Shown here: piece after piece, positions 1 to 9,817 of the stretch | Layout: every line of letters starts with the position of its first letter | Position numbering within the stretch: position 1 is the stretch's first letter | Assembly: GCF_017309955.1 (NCBI RefSeq) | Contig: NZ_CP021248.1 | Location: forward strand, 620,001 to 684,000 | Direction of reading: 5' to 3' | Length of the DNA: 64,000 nt | From: Novosphingobium sp. KA1 | GTDB taxonomy: Bacteria > Pseudomonadota > Alphaproteobacteria > Sphingomonadales > Sphingomonadaceae | The notes under the pieces: model-generated | Told to the model about the DNA's origin: nothing | The model's input: the letters and a program-made list of their open reading frames with translations, nothing else | Database searches by the model: none | Translations under genes and position numbers: made by a program

Positions 1-1204
1 TAGAGGCTAGGTCCATTGTCTTGGAGCCTGTCGAAAGAATTCTCACAAGTTTGCCGACGAACAATGCAAAGCCAAGTATGCCGGTAACGGGGGGCAAGCT
101 TCGCTTCGCCGCAAGTTCAAAGACAGTCTGCCAACCGCGATAGATACCGCGAACGAAGCCCCAGATAGTTTGCCGGAGCTCTGGTCGCCGCGAGGCTTCG
201 ATCCAGGTCGAAAAAAACGCGAGGTTGAGCGCTGAAAATTCAGTGGCTTCGCGGATGAAAATGGTCGTCGTCACTTCGACCAGATTTTCGAAGGTCACAG
301 CTTGACGATCTAGGCTTTGCATCACCCCGCGGTAACGCTGCTTGGAATTCTCCACGAGAAGCATGCCCGCCGAAGCAAGCAGTGCATCTGTTGTCCGGAA
401 ATGATATGCGGGCGCCGTTGCTGTCAGGCCGGCTTTCTCCGCGACTGTTCTGAAGCTGACCTCTGCCGCGCCTTCTGATATCAGAAGGTCGATTGCAGCT
501 CCGAGGATCAGATTACGGGTACGCTGCGCCTTGTTCGTCGCCGCTGGAGGCTTCGAGGGAGCGGAACATGTCGAGGGGGGCCAAAGGTCCGTGGGTTGGC
601 CTTCGTGGTTCAGGACCTGGTCGACTTGCTCCTGATCCAGTCGCAGTGCCGTGACAAAAAACAGCAGTCCCATGACCAGATCGATCCCGGAACGAGCTAT
701 GCGGTGAGGATTGGGCTCTCCAGTAGCCTCAGCGATGTCAGACCATAATTTTGAAATGCTGACGTTCCAGGCTTGGGCGAGAGAAAGGCTTTCCTCATGG
801 CGCACGGCGTCGAGGGCGATTTCCGCCCAGGCAAGCGTGAGCGTCCGATCTCTGTCTGTTGCATTTCCAACGAGCCGATAGGCGAAGTCACGAAAGCTGG
901 GGGGCGCGCCCGATCTAAAGCGGGATGCTGCGCGTGCGAATGCGTCTGTATAGCGTTCCAGGATCGCTGAGGATGCGGCGGCCACGAGGCCAAATTTGCT
1001 GGGATAATAATAGTTGACAAGCGCAAGGCTAACTTTGGCACGCGAGGCAACCTGGCGGTAGCTAAGACCGGCGAGGCCCCTGTCAGCCATGACCGTCACA
1101 GTTGCGCGAATGATGCGGGCGCGCGCGTCGCGATCAGATTCATCGGCGCCGGATACCACGCGCTCGCCAAGGGCGGAGACTTGTCTGGCCTTGTTGTAAT
1201 TCAT
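1..1204 (-). CDS. Tandem-domain TetR/AcrR regulator (3' end beyond window)
   Basis: The frame read leftward from the ATG at 1204 stays open for about 401 codons to the window edge, so the C-terminus is missing. Two TetR helix-turn-helix domains are visible: one at residues about 27-75 (core SYRQVASRAKVSLALVNYYY) and a second at about 228-280 (SFRTVAEKAGLTATAPAYHF), joined by the first ligand-domain-like half. Double-length TetR proteins of around 400+ residues are known but uncommon. A GGAGAG ribosome-binding site lies just before the ATG. It is divergent from the SDR remnant and fadB operon across about 230 bp, so it is the natural candidate repressor of that operon (inference). Confidence 0.85.
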   Translation of the reverse strand, partial: MNYNKARQVSALGERVVSGADESDRDARARIIRATVTVMADRGLAGLSYRQVASRAKVSLALVNYYYPSKFGLVAAASSAILERYTDAFARAASRFRSGAPPSFRDFAYRLVGNATDRDRTLTLAWAEIALDAVRHEESLSLAQAWNVSISKLWSDIAEATGEPNPHRIARSGIDLVMGLLFFVTALRLDQEQVDQVLNHEGQPTDLWPPSTCSAPSKPPAATNKAQRTRNLILGAAIDLLISEGAAEVSFRTVAEKAGLTATAPAYHFRTTDALLASAGMLLVENSKQRYRGVMQSLDRQAVTFENLVEVTTTIFIREATEFSALNLAFFSTWIEASRRPELRQTIWGFVRGIYRGWQTVFELAAKRSLPPVTGILGFALFVGKLVRILSTGSKTMDLAS

Positions 1205-1432
1205 TCTCTCTCTCCTAGCACGGCGGTTCGATTGAGCAACACAACCCACAGCATATCGATTTGCCTTGACGTGAAACTGCATATCTGATTTTTGAGTGAT
1301 CGTACAGGATGAGAGCCAAGGCAGTTTTCTGCGTGATTCTTTTGCAAGTGCCGAACCAGGTCTTGCTGATGTGGGCAGCGAAGGGCTGCGAGTTCGACGA
1401 CTCGTACAGGGCTTGGGCCTTGGAAGGAGTAA

Positions 1433-1942
1433 ATGGTGTCGCTTTTTGATCTTGCCGGCAAAGTAGCGCGTGAGACGGGGGCGTCGCGTGGGATCGACAG
1501 GGCTGTCGTGGAAGCGTTGGCAGAGGCTGGCGCTCGGGTGGCGGTTTCGAGCGGGACGCAGGCGGCATGCGAAGAAGTAGTCGCGACGATCAATGTGGTT
1601 TCGTTGATCGGAGCCATGATCGGGGCCGACAAGATCAGCGCCTATAACATGTCGAAGGCCGCAGACCTTCAGCCTGTCCGCAACCTCGCTGTCGAACCGG
1701 GGGATTCCAATATCCGTGTTAACGCGATTACTCCGGGGGGCATTCGTACTGATTTCGCCAAACCACTTTGGGAAGATCCGGCTGCCGAGTTCAGGCTTTG
1801 CGAAGCACTGCCCCTCGGCAGGATCGGTGAGCCGACCGGTATCGGCGGTGCTGCCTTTTTTCTCGCGTCTCAGGCAGCTCCTTACATCACAGGTCAATCA
1901 ATCATCATTGATGGCGAGGCAACGGTTAGAGGCGTGCATTGA
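1433..1942 (+). pseudogene. Short-chain dehydrogenase with in-frame internal deletion
   Basis: The 169-residue product starts like a classical SDR (GKVARETGASRGIDRA, the cofactor-binding glycine motif with an I-to-D change) and ends like one (AYNMSKAA catalytic Tyr/Lys, then RVNAITPGG and the FLASQAAPYITGQSIIIDG tail). SDRs of this class are about 250 residues; the missing piece of roughly 80 residues lies after VATIN (about residue 54) and would have carried the second half of the Rossmann fold including the NAG motif. The frame stays open across the scar, so a protein could be made, but it should not bind cofactor normally. It lies 37 bp before fadB and probably was the first gene of that operon. 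Confidence 0.8.
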
Positions 1943-1979
1943 CGTCCTGTCCGTTTACCGGCCTAATCGGAGCCGCACT

Positions 1980-4040
1980 ATGCAGTTGAATTACCATCAG
2001 GATATTCTTGAAATCGTTCTGGATAATCCACCGGTCAATGCCCTTGGTGCAGCTTCGCGCCGCCAGTTGCTTGAGGCCTTGGACAGTGCCGATGCCAATT
2101 CATGTGTCAGCGCAATTGTCATTCGGGGGGGAGGGGCCTTGTTTTCGGGGGGGGCGGATATTTCCGAGTTTGATAAGCCCTGGCTTGAGCCCGGGCTTCC
2201 GGGCCTTGTCGATCGTCTCGAGCGCTGCAGCAAGCCCGTAGTCGCAGCCATCCATGGCATTTGCTACGGTGGCGGTCTTGAACTTGCCCTGGCATGCCAC
2301 AGGCGCATTGCATCGCCCGCAGCCAGGATGGCGCTTCCCGAAGTTCTGCTTGGACTTCTGCCTGGCGCCGGTGGAACGCAACGCTTGCCCCGCCTTATTG
2401 GAGCAAGGGCTGCGCTCAAGATGATGTTGGATGGTGCGCCGGTGGACGCATCTACGGCCCTGGCATTGGGCCTAGTGGATCTGATCGCCGGTGATCTCGC
2501 TGTCGCCGCACTGGAGATGGCACGCCAGGCGGCCACGGATCAGATCCGGCGCACAGGCGATTTGCCCTTGCCCAAGGACTTGCGTGAAGCGGTTCTGGAT
2601 GCGCGAGAAAATCTGTCAAAAAGGTCTCTTAGTCCCGCGCAAGCATATATCATCGATAGCGTTGCTGTGATGGATGAACTCTTCAGTGCAGGGCAAGCGG
2701 TCGAAGCCCGACTATTCACAACGCTCCTTGCAACCGAAGCTTCGCGCGGGCTGCGCCATGCATTCTTTGGCGAGCGCAAGGTCGCCCGAATTCCCGGATT
2801 GTCCAAGGAGATCAATCAGCGCGACATCAAACGCGTCGGGGTTGTGGGTGGCGGCGTCATGGGTACCGGGATCGCTATCGCTCTTCTCAATGCTGGACTG
2901 GACGTAACGATCGTCGATCTCCAGCCGGAAGTACGGGCCAAGGCTGAAAGCACCATAAGAACTACCATTCAGCGCGATGTGAACAAAGGCCGAATCGATC
3001 AGCGGATCGCGGATGCACGTTTTGCCGCCCTTTGCATTGCCGATGATCTGTCAGCTATGTCCCGGGTCGACCTGGTTATCGAAGCCGTTTTCGAAGATAT
3101 AGAGGTCAAGAAGAAGGTCTTTACCGCTCTTGACCAACACACGCGTCCGGACGCTATTCTGGCCAGTAACACCTCCACCCTTGACCTGGATGTGATCGCA
3201 GGTTTCGTGAAGAATCCCTCGCGCGTCATAGGGCTGCATTTCTTCTCGCCCGCCAACATCATGAAATTGCTTGAGGTCGTTCGAGGCCGTGAAACAGCAC
3301 CGGAATTGCTCGTGGCCGCCATGGCATTTGCAAAGCGTATTGGTAAGGTCGGTGTTATATCGGGCGTGTGTGACGGATTTATCGGCAACCGGATATTCGA
3401 AGAATATCTTCGTCAAGTCTACTTCATGCTCGAGGAAGGCGCACTTCCGCAGCAGATCGATGCGGCAATGGAAAAATGGGGCATGGCCATGGGACCATGC
3501 CGCACCATGGACCTTGCCGGTCAGGATATTGGGTGGGCCATTCGCAAGCGCAGGGCAGTGCAGAATCCTGAACGCCCCTACTCGGGTATTCCGGATCGGA
3601 TCTGCGAACTGGGCAGGTTCGGGCAGAAGTCGGGTAAAGGATTCTACCTTTATCCCGATGGCCGCACGGCGCAGGTTGACCCGGAAATAGAACAGCTCAT
3701 TGTAGGTTACTCTGATGAATTCGGCATTGAGCGGCGCGAAATCAGCGACGAAGAAATTATAAGCCGCTGCCTCCTTGCAATGATCAACGAAGGTGCAAAA
3801 ATCCTTGAGGAGGGTATCGCCTATCGTCCGATCGATATCGATATGACCTATTTGCTCGGATATGGGTTCGCACGTGAACGCGGAGGGCCGATGTTCCAGG
3901 CTGACCAAATTGGTCTGCCGTCGGTGTTTGAGCAACTCAACGCTCTTGCGCAAGGCCGCAACGGCTGGGCCTGGACGCCGTCCCCGTTGATCGGGCGATT
4001 GGCTGCCGGTGGCGAAAGCTTTGAATCTCTTAATCAGTAA
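1980..4040 (+). CDS. fadB: FadB-like enoyl-CoA hydratase / 3-hydroxyacyl-CoA dehydrogenase
   Basis: Bifunctional beta-oxidation enzyme of 686 residues that hydrates trans-2-enoyl-CoA and oxidises the 3-hydroxyacyl-CoA with NAD. The crotonase domain fills residues 1-190: oxyanion-hole segment SGGADISEF (56-64), and both catalytic glutamates are present, Glu101 in GGGLELALAC and Glu121 in LPEVLLGLLPG. The NAD-binding motif GVVGGGVMGTG begins near residue 285, the dehydrogenase catalytic His is His420 in GLHFFSPA, and two C-terminal 3HCDH domains follow. The ATG at 1980 is preferred over upstream starts because the crotonase homology begins there. A thiolase follows 25 bp downstream, giving the usual fadBA pair. 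Codon use is less GC-biased than in etfBA. Confidence 0.93.
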   Translation: MQLNYHQDILEIVLDNPPVNALGAASRRQLLEALDSADANSCVSAIVIRGGGALFSGGADISEFDKPWLEPGLPGLVDRLERCSKPVVAAIHGICYGGGLELALACHRRIASPAARMALPEVLLGLLPGAGGTQRLPRLIGARAALKMMLDGAPVDASTALALGLVDLIAGDLAVAALEMARQAATDQIRRTGDLPLPKDLREAVLDARENLSKRSLSPAQAYIIDSVAVMDELFSAGQAVEARLFTTLLATEASRGLRHAFFGERKVARIPGLSKEINQRDIKRVGVVGGGVMGTGIAIALLNAGLDVTIVDLQPEVRAKAESTIRTTIQRDVNKGRIDQRIADARFAALCIADDLSAMSRVDLVIEAVFEDIEVKKKVFTALDQHTRPDAILASNTSTLDLDVIAGFVKNPSRVIGLHFFSPANIMKLLEVVRGRETAPELLVAAMAFAKRIGKVGVISGVCDGFIGNRIFEEYLRQVYFMLEEGALPQQIDAAMEKWGMAMGPCRTMDLAGQDIGWAIRKRRAVQNPERPYSGIPDRICELGRFGQKSGKGFYLYPDGRTAQVDPEIEQLIVGYSDEFGIERREISDEEIISRCLLAMINEGAKILEEGIAYRPIDIDMTYLLGYGFARERGGPMFQADQIGLPSVFEQLNALAQGRNGWAWTPSPLIGRLAAGGESFESLNQ

Positions 4041-4065
4041 TTTCCTAAATTCTGCGGAGAATTCC

Positions 4066-5247
4066 ATGACCAATGTCTATCTTGTATCGGCTGCGCGAAC
4101 GGCGATTGGGTCTTTTGGCGGCGCGTTGAAGGACCAGCAACCCGGTGAACTCGGAGCAATTCCGATCCGCGCCACTATTGAGCGGAGCGGCTTGGCGCCC
4201 GAGTTGGTCGGACACGTCGTAATGGGCAGTGTGGTGCTTACCGAGCCGCGCGATGCTTATGTAGCTCGGATTGCTGCCATTACAGCAGGTATACCCAAGG
4301 AAGTTCCTGCATTGACGGTCAATCGGCTTTGCGGATCGGGATTGCAGGCCATTATCAGCGCTTCCCAGTCGATCATGTTGGGAGATTGCAAAGTTGCAAT
4401 CGGAGGTGGCGTCGAGGTGATGAGCCGGGCGGCCTATTATTCCCCTGGCACGCGTTGGGGACAAAGAATGGGCGATACTGTAATGCTTGATGGCCTCAAC
4501 GGCGCCCTGACCGATCCGTTTCACAAAATTCATATGGGCGTGACGGCGGAAAATGTGGCACGTGAATATCAGATCAGTCGCGCTGACCAGGATGCTTTGG
4601 CGCTCGAGAGTCAGCAACGGGCTGCCCGGGCGATTGCGGAAGGACGTTTTCGTGATCAGATCGTTCCGGTAGAGATCAGCTCGCGAAAGGGCTCTGTGGT
4701 CTTTGACACGGACGAGCATGTCCGCATGAACGCGCAAGCTTCGGATTTGGAAAGTCTTAAGCCTGTTTTCCAGCGCGAAAACGGAACGGTCACTGCAGGC
4801 AATGCCTCGGGTATCAACGACGGCGCGGGAGCTGTTCTCCTGGCATCGGAAGCTGCGGTCAGGGAGCATGGGCTCACGCCCCTTGCTCGCCTTGTTTCCT
4901 ATGGCCATGCAGGCGTGGATCCTGCTTATATGGGGATTGGGCCAGTACCAGCGACGCGACAGGCTCTTGAACGTGCAGGTCTCTCGGTTGATGCTCTGGA
5001 TGTTATTGAATCGAACGAAGCTTTTGCCGCTCAGGCGTGCGCGGTTTCGAAGGAACTCGGATTCAATTCCGAGAAGGTAAATCCCAACGGCAGTGGCATT
5101 TCCCTTGGACATCCGGTTGGGGCGACCGGCGCGATCATCACAACCAAGCTGGTTTACGAGTTGCAACGCTCCGGTGGTCGCTTTGGCCTTGCTACCATGT
5201 GCATAGGTGGCGGCCAGGGGATCGCCGCGATTTGGGAACGTATCTGA
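4066..5247 (+). CDS. fadA: Acetyl-CoA acyltransferase (thiolase)
   Basis: Thiolase II-fold enzyme of 393 residues that cleaves 3-ketoacyl-CoA to acetyl-CoA and a shortened acyl-CoA (or runs in reverse). The nucleophile Cys89 sits in [10 protein letters not shown], His349 in the [12 protein letters not shown] motif and Cys379 in the MCIGGGQG motif, so the catalytic triad is intact. The start ATG at 4066 follows a GCGGAG ribosome-binding site. It sits between fadB and etfB with short gaps (25 and 19 bp), consistent with one transcript. Sequence alone does not separate a degradative FadA from an acetoacetyl-CoA thiolase (PhaA type); the neighbours favour beta-oxidation. Confidence 0.92.
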   Translation: MTNVYLVSAARTAIGSFGGALKDQQPGELGAIPIRATIERSGLAPELVGHVVMGSVVLTEPRDAYVARIAAITAGIPKEVPALTVNRLCGSGLQAIISASQSIMLGDCKVAIGGGVEVMSRAAYYSPGTRWGQRMGDTVMLDGLNGALTDPFHKIHMGVTAENVAREYQISRADQDALALESQQRAARAIAEGRFRDQIVPVEISSRKGSVVFDTDEHVRMNAQASDLESLKPVFQRENGTVTAGNASGINDGAGAVLLASEAAVREHGLTPLARLVSYGHAGVDPAYMGIGPVPATRQALERAGLSVDALDVIESNEAFAAQACAVSKELGFNSEKVNPNGSGISLGHPVGATGAIITTKLVYELQRSGGRFGLATMCIGGGQGIAAIWERI

Positions 5248-5266
5248 ATATCTGGAAGGATTAGAA

Positions 5267-6016
5267 ATGAAGATAATTGTGCCTGTTAAGCGGGTTATCG
5301 ATTACAACGTAAAGCCGCGCGTGAAGGCGGATGGCACGGGCGTGGACCGGGCTAACGTCAAGATGAGCATGAACCCGTTCGACGAAATCGCCGTCGAGGA
5401 AGCCATTCGCCTGAAGGAAAAGGGCGCGGCGACCGAGGTCGTGGCAGTGTCGATCGGCGTCGCCAAGGCGCAGGAAACGCTGCGCACGGCGCTGGCGATG
5501 GGCGCTGATCGCGCCATCCTGATCCAGACCGATGATGAGGTGGAACCGCTGGGCGTCGCCAAGCTGCTCGCCAAGGTGCAGGAAGAGGAAGGCGCTGGTC
5601 TGATCATCCTGGGCAAGCAGGCGATCGACGATGACAGCAACCAGACCGGCCAGATGCTCGCCGCGCTGCTGAACCTGCCGCAGGGCACCTTCGCCAGCAA
5701 GGTCGAGGTCGAGGGCGACAAGGTCAACGTCACCCGCGAAGTCGATGGCGGCCTGGAGACGGTGAAGCTCGCCACCCCGGCGATCATCACCACCGACCTG
5801 CGTCTGAACGAGCCGCGCTATGCGTCGCTGCCGAACATCATGAAGGCGAAGTCCAAGCCGCTGGCGACCAAGACGCCGGCCGACTATGGCGTCGATATCG
5901 CCGCCCGTCTGGAGACGCTCAAGGTCTCCGAACCGCCCAAGCGCTCGGCTGGCATCAAGGTTGCCGATGTCGATGAATTGGTGGCCAAGCTCAAGGCTCT
6001 GGGAGTTGCAGCATGA
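5267..6016 (+). CDS. etfB: Electron transfer flavoprotein beta subunit
   Basis: Product of 249 residues starting [14 protein letters not shown], the typical EtfB N-terminus, with the AMP-binding-type alpha/beta fold and the conserved segment [12 protein letters not shown] near residue 185. EtfAB accepts electrons from acyl-CoA dehydrogenases and passes them to ETF:quinone oxidoreductase. The start at 5267 follows GGAAGGATT. Its last 4 bp (ATGA) overlap etfA. After the first roughly 45 bp the codon use becomes strongly GCC/GTC/CTG-biased, unlike the upstream fadBA genes and the first codons of the gene itself, hinting at replacement by a housekeeping-type copy. Confidence 0.95.
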   Translation: MKIIVPVKRVIDYNVKPRVKADGTGVDRANVKMSMNPFDEIAVEEAIRLKEKGAATEVVAVSIGVAKAQETLRTALAMGADRAILIQTDDEVEPLGVAKLLAKVQEEEGAGLIILGKQAIDDDSNQTGQMLAALLNLPQGTFASKVEVEGDKVNVTREVDGGLETVKLATPAIITTDLRLNEPRYASLPNIMKAKSKPLATKTPADYGVDIAARLETLKVSEPPKRSAGIKVADVDELVAKLKALGVAA

Positions 6017-6945
6017 CGAAGGCGCTCGTTTGGGTTGAACATGAGGGCGGCGCCGTCAAGGACGCGACCCTTTCCGCCGTGACCGCCGCCGCCAAGCTGG
6101 GCGAAGTCCATCTGCTGGTCGCTGGCCAGGGCGTCGACGGCGTTTCCGCCGAAGCCGCCAAGATCGCCGGCGTCGGCAAGGTCCATGTCGCCGACGACGC
6201 GGCCTTCGGCCATGCGCTGCCGGAGAATGTCGCGCCGCTGATCGTCGAACTGATGGGCCATCATGACGCGTTCGTCGCGCCGGCCACCAGCAACGGCAAA
6301 AATATCGCGCCGCGCGTCGCCGCCCTGCTGGACGTCATGCAGATCAGTGACATCCTTTCGGTCGAGAGCGAAGACACCTTCACCCGTCCGATCTATGCCG
6401 GCAACGCGATTGCCACGGTCAAGTCGAAGGATGCCAAGAAGGTCATCACCGTTCGCGGCACGGCCTTTGAAAAGGCAGCCAAGGAAGGCGGCAATGGCGC
6501 GGTGGAAGCCGTGGCCTCGACCGGCGACAAGGGTATCTCCTCCTTCGTCGGCGCCGAGATCGCTAAGCTGGAACGGCCCGAACTGACCAGCGCCAAGATC
6601 ATCGTGTCGGGTGGCCGTGCGCTCAAGGATGGTCCGACCTTCGAGGAATATATCATGCCGCTGGCCGACAAGCTCGGCGCGGCCGTTGGTGCCTCGCGCG
6701 CTGCGGTCGATGCGGGCTATGTCCCCAACGACTATCAGGTCGGCCAGACCGGCAAGATCGTCGCGCCGGAAGTCTATATCGCCGTCGGCATCTCCGGCGC
6801 GATCCAGCATCTGGCCGGCATGAAGGACAGCAAGACCATCATCGCCATCAACAAGGACGAGGATGCGCCGATCTTCCAGGTGGCCGACATCGGCCTGGTC
6901 GGTGATCTGTTCAAGGTGGTGCCGGAACTGATAGGCAAATTGTGA
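6013..6945 (+). CDS. etfA: Electron transfer flavoprotein alpha subunit
   Basis: Product of 310 residues with the EtfA N-terminal domain ([13 protein letters not shown]) and the C-terminal FAD-binding domain: SGGRALKDG, then [20 protein letters not shown] and the adenosine-binding end segment [20 protein letters not shown]. It forms the FAD-carrying heterodimer with EtfB, with which it overlaps by ATGA and is presumably translationally coupled. High GC codon use matches etfB and contrasts with the acyl-CoA dehydrogenase downstream. The next gene starts 44 bp later, so the acyl-CoA dehydrogenase that feeds this ETF is in the same likely operon. Confidence 0.95.
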   Translation: MTKALVWVEHEGGAVKDATLSAVTAAAKLGEVHLLVAGQGVDGVSAEAAKIAGVGKVHVADDAAFGHALPENVAPLIVELMGHHDAFVAPATSNGKNIAPRVAALLDVMQISDILSVESEDTFTRPIYAGNAIATVKSKDAKKVITVRGTAFEKAAKEGGNGAVEAVASTGDKGISSFVGAEIAKLERPELTSAKIIVSGGRALKDGPTFEEYIMPLADKLGAAVGASRAAVDAGYVPNDYQVGQTGKIVAPEVYIAVGISGAIQHLAGMKDSKTIIAINKDEDAPIFQVADIGLVGDLFKVVPELIGKL

Positions 6946-6989
6946 CACAACGCCGGTCGTAGATCTCTTATACGCTAAAGGAACGTATC

Positions 6990-8711
6990 GTGACATTTCG
7001 TCCTCCAGTTGCCGAGCAGCGCTTCGTACTTGATCACGTCGTGCGGCTGGCAGAAATTACCTCGCAGGACCAGTTCGCCGCTGCAGAGTCTGACATGGTC
7101 GACGCCATTCTCGACGGCGCCGCGTCCCTGGCGGCTAATGAGTGGGCGCCGCTCAACCGTGTCGGTGACACCAATCCGCCTCGGTGGAACGACACTGTCG
7201 TAACAATGCCGCCCGGCTTTCGCGAGGCTTACCGAACATATGTCGAGGGCGGATGGGGCACTATTGCGGCCCCCTCCGCATTCGAAGGACAGGGCCTGCC
7301 CAGTACGCTCGCCTTCGGCGTTGCCGAAAGCCTGGGGGCGGCAAATCTTGGATTTAGTCTTGGGCCGATGCTCACACAAGGGGCGATCGAAGCCCTCGTG
7401 AAGCATGGCTCCCCCGAGCTCCAGGCTGCCTATCTTCCCAAGCTGGTCACGGGAGAGTGGACCGGGACGATGAACCTCACCGAGCCCAATGCGGGTTCGG
7501 ATGTGGGGGCCCTTCGCTCGAGCGCAACGCCTGCCGGAGATGGCAGCTGGCGGGTAAAGGGAAACAAGATCTTCATTACCTTCGGCGAGCATGATCTTGC
7601 AGAGAATATCATTCACTTGGTGCTTGCCAGAACACCCGATGCGCCGGCGGGCACGCGGGGGATATCCCTTTTCCTGGTTCCTAAATTTCTGCCCGACGGA
7701 AGCAGGAATGATGTCCATTGCGCCTCCATTGAGCACAAGCTTGGCATTCACGCCTCTCCCACCTGCGTTATGTCTTTTGGGGACAATGATGATTGTCGCG
7801 GATGGCTGATCGGGCCAGAATTTGGCGGAATGCGCGCAATGTTCACGATGATGAACAATGCACGCCTCAATGTTGGCCTTCAAGGTGTCCAGATTGCCGA
7901 ACGAGCAACCCAACAGGCCGTCGCTTATGCGCTCGAGCGAGTTCAGTCGCCCAGGGCGAGCAACCCCGAGGGCGGACCGGTTGCCATCATCGAGCATCCC
8001 GACGTGCGAAGGATGATTTTGCGTATGAAGGCGCAGACCCAGGCCATTCGTTCCCTTGTATATGCCGCGGCGGGCGAACTTGATCGTGCCCATCTTGGCA
8101 TCGAAGGGGCAAAGCAGAGGCTGGATCTGCTCACGCCTCTTGCCAAGGCACATGGTACAGACGTCGGCTGTGAGGTGGCAAGCTTGGGTGTGCAGGTCCA
8201 CGGGGGCATGGGTTTCATTGAGGAAACCGGTGCCGCGCAGCACTATCGAGATGTTCGCATAACCCCGATCTATGAGGGGACTAATGGCATCCAGGCCGCG
8301 GATCTGGTAGGCCGCAAACTCGTTGGAGACGAAGGCGCGCAAATGCATGCGCTCATTGCGGATGTCCGGTCGGAAACGAAGAATGCCGGATTGCTCGCTT
8401 TGACCGACCAGATTTCTACCTTGACCGGTGTGCTGGTCAAGGCGTCGACCGACGACAGGTTGGCAGCGAGCGCGCCTTATCTGACGATGGTGTCAGTGAT
8501 GACCTGCGGGTGGTTGCTGGAACGTCAGGGAACGGCGGCTGCAGGTCTGCTTGCAAACGGGGAGGGCGATTCTGCATTTCTCAAGGCAAAACTCGCGACC
8601 GTAAACTGGTATCTTGCGCACATTGTCCCCGAGGCGAGTGGCCTTGCTGCATCTGTCGCCGAAGGTGGCAAGGGTCTTTATGATCTCACTGCGGAAGAAC
8701 TGGCTGCCTGA
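6990..8711 (+). CDS. Acyl-CoA dehydrogenase, long C-terminal-extended type
   Basis: FAD enzyme of 573 residues that introduces the alpha-beta double bond in an acyl-CoA and passes electrons to ETF. The length and the extra C-terminal domain (from about residue 470) place it with the FadE/DmdC-like group rather than the 380-residue class. Visible motifs are MNLTEPNAGSDVGALRS (FAD/substrate loop), FITFGEHDL, the QVHGGMGFIEETG segment and IYEGTNGIQA, in which Glu429 is the probable catalytic base. The start is a GTG at 6990 preceded by AAAGGAAC. The natural substrate is not readable from sequence; DmdC-type enzymes act on methylthiopropionyl-CoA, others on fatty acyl-CoAs. Confidence 0.9.
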   Translation: MTFRPPVAEQRFVLDHVVRLAEITSQDQFAAAESDMVDAILDGAASLAANEWAPLNRVGDTNPPRWNDTVVTMPPGFREAYRTYVEGGWGTIAAPSAFEGQGLPSTLAFGVAESLGAANLGFSLGPMLTQGAIEALVKHGSPELQAAYLPKLVTGEWTGTMNLTEPNAGSDVGALRSSATPAGDGSWRVKGNKIFITFGEHDLAENIIHLVLARTPDAPAGTRGISLFLVPKFLPDGSRNDVHCASIEHKLGIHASPTCVMSFGDNDDCRGWLIGPEFGGMRAMFTMMNNARLNVGLQGVQIAERATQQAVAYALERVQSPRASNPEGGPVAIIEHPDVRRMILRMKAQTQAIRSLVYAAAGELDRAHLGIEGAKQRLDLLTPLAKAHGTDVGCEVASLGVQVHGGMGFIEETGAAQHYRDVRITPIYEGTNGIQAADLVGRKLVGDEGAQMHALIADVRSETKNAGLLALTDQISTLTGVLVKASTDDRLAASAPYLTMVSVMTCGWLLERQGTAAAGLLANGEGDSAFLKAKLATVNWYLAHIVPEASGLAASVAEGGKGLYDLTAEELAA

Positions 8712-8851
8712 ACTGGTCCGTCCATTTTTGTCAGGACGATCGGCAATGTTGTGGATGGGGACTTCCTTGCGGGAGTCCCCTATGACATGCCGTTGCGGTC
8801 GGTTGATGGCCACCTTCGATCATCCACGCGGCTACAAAGGCTGAGGGAGAG

Positions 8852-9787
8852 ATGCTGAAACTTGAGCAACTGCGCTGTTTTGTCGTGGCGGTCGATAAAG
8901 GCAGCCTGGTGGAAGCGTCGCGCGTGCTCAACATGTCTCCGTCCGCAGTCGCCTATAACGTCGAAACGCTCGAGAAGCTGCTTGACACGGCTCTTTTAAT
9001 TCGTCGTCCGGCGTCGGGGGTGTCGGTTACCATGGATGGCGCGAGATTGCTGGAGCGCGCGCGCCCATTCGTCCAGGAAGCCATTGAAATGGAGCAGCTA
9101 TTTCCTGCCCGCGGACGTAGCCTCGAAGGCGAACTGGTCATCGGATGTCAAGAAGGATTGAGCTGGTCTCTTATTCCATTGGCCGTCGAACGGCTGAAAC
9201 GCAAGCATCCGCATCTGGCCGTAACTCAGAAGACTGTGTTCATGGAAGAAGGGAATAACCCTATCACAAACGCGGCCGTTGATCTGCTTGTTACCTTTGT
9301 TCTCGAAACGACAGATGATGCGGCAATAGATACAGAAGTCCTTTGTAAGCCAAAACCTTATGCCTTAATGCGAGCCGCTCATCCGCTTGCCGAGCTTGGT
9401 CGCAGTATTTCGATGGAGGAGCTTGCTCAATTTCCTCAATTATTCATCCAGGACGGTCCCGCCCTGGAACTTTTTAGAGCAATGTTTCAAGATAAAGGCC
9501 TGTCGCCGCCCTATAGCGTTGGCAGTAATACGAGCGCCGGGGCGCAGGCTGTAGTTGGCCGGTGCGATAGCGTTTATTTGCGATACGTCAAATCAGCGCA
9601 GAATATTTCTCCGCTCGGTGATGCTCTCGCATTCGTTCCTGTGTCTGATATTGAACGCGGGGCCTACCTCGTGGCCTCCTGCGCCAGGCGCAAATATGGC
9701 GGCCGTCAGGCCAAGATCGAGAGCTTTATTTTCGAATGCCGTGCTCTATTCGACGACGGCACGATGCGTGATCATTTGATCTACTGA
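8852..9787 (+). CDS. LysR-family transcriptional regulator
   Basis: Protein of 311 residues with an N-terminal winged helix-turn-helix (MLKLEQLRCFVVAVDKGSLV, then ASRVLNMSPSAVAYNVETLE) and a LysR effector domain (LEGELVIGCQEGLSW onward). The ATG at 8852 has a strong GAGGGAG site 5 bp upstream. It follows the acyl-CoA dehydrogenase by 140 bp in the same direction, so it may be co-transcribed with or autoregulated next to the beta-oxidation operon. Effector unknown. An IS5 element has landed 30 bp after its stop codon without disturbing it. Confidence 0.9.
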   Translation: MLKLEQLRCFVVAVDKGSLVEASRVLNMSPSAVAYNVETLEKLLDTALLIRRPASGVSVTMDGARLLERARPFVQEAIEMEQLFPARGRSLEGELVIGCQEGLSWSLIPLAVERLKRKHPHLAVTQKTVFMEEGNNPITNAAVDLLVTFVLETTDDAAIDTEVLCKPKPYALMRAAHPLAELGRSISMEELAQFPQLFIQDGPALELFRAMFQDKGLSPPYSVGSNTSAGAQAVVGRCDSVYLRYVKSAQNISPLGDALAFVPVSDIERGAYLVASCARRKYGGRQAKIESFIFECRALFDDGTMRDHLIY

Positions 9788-9817
9788 GCGACCTTGCGGC
9801 CTTCAACATTGCAAGAT

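Noticed and set aside
1716..1979. Upstream start that would extend FadB by 88 residues
   Set aside because: The extra residues are the SDR remnant read in another frame; crotonase homology begins at the ATG at 1980.
3051..5166. Long minus-strand frames opposite fadB and fadA (340 and 373 codons)
   Set aside because: No family resemblance, and the plus-strand genes carry intact active sites.
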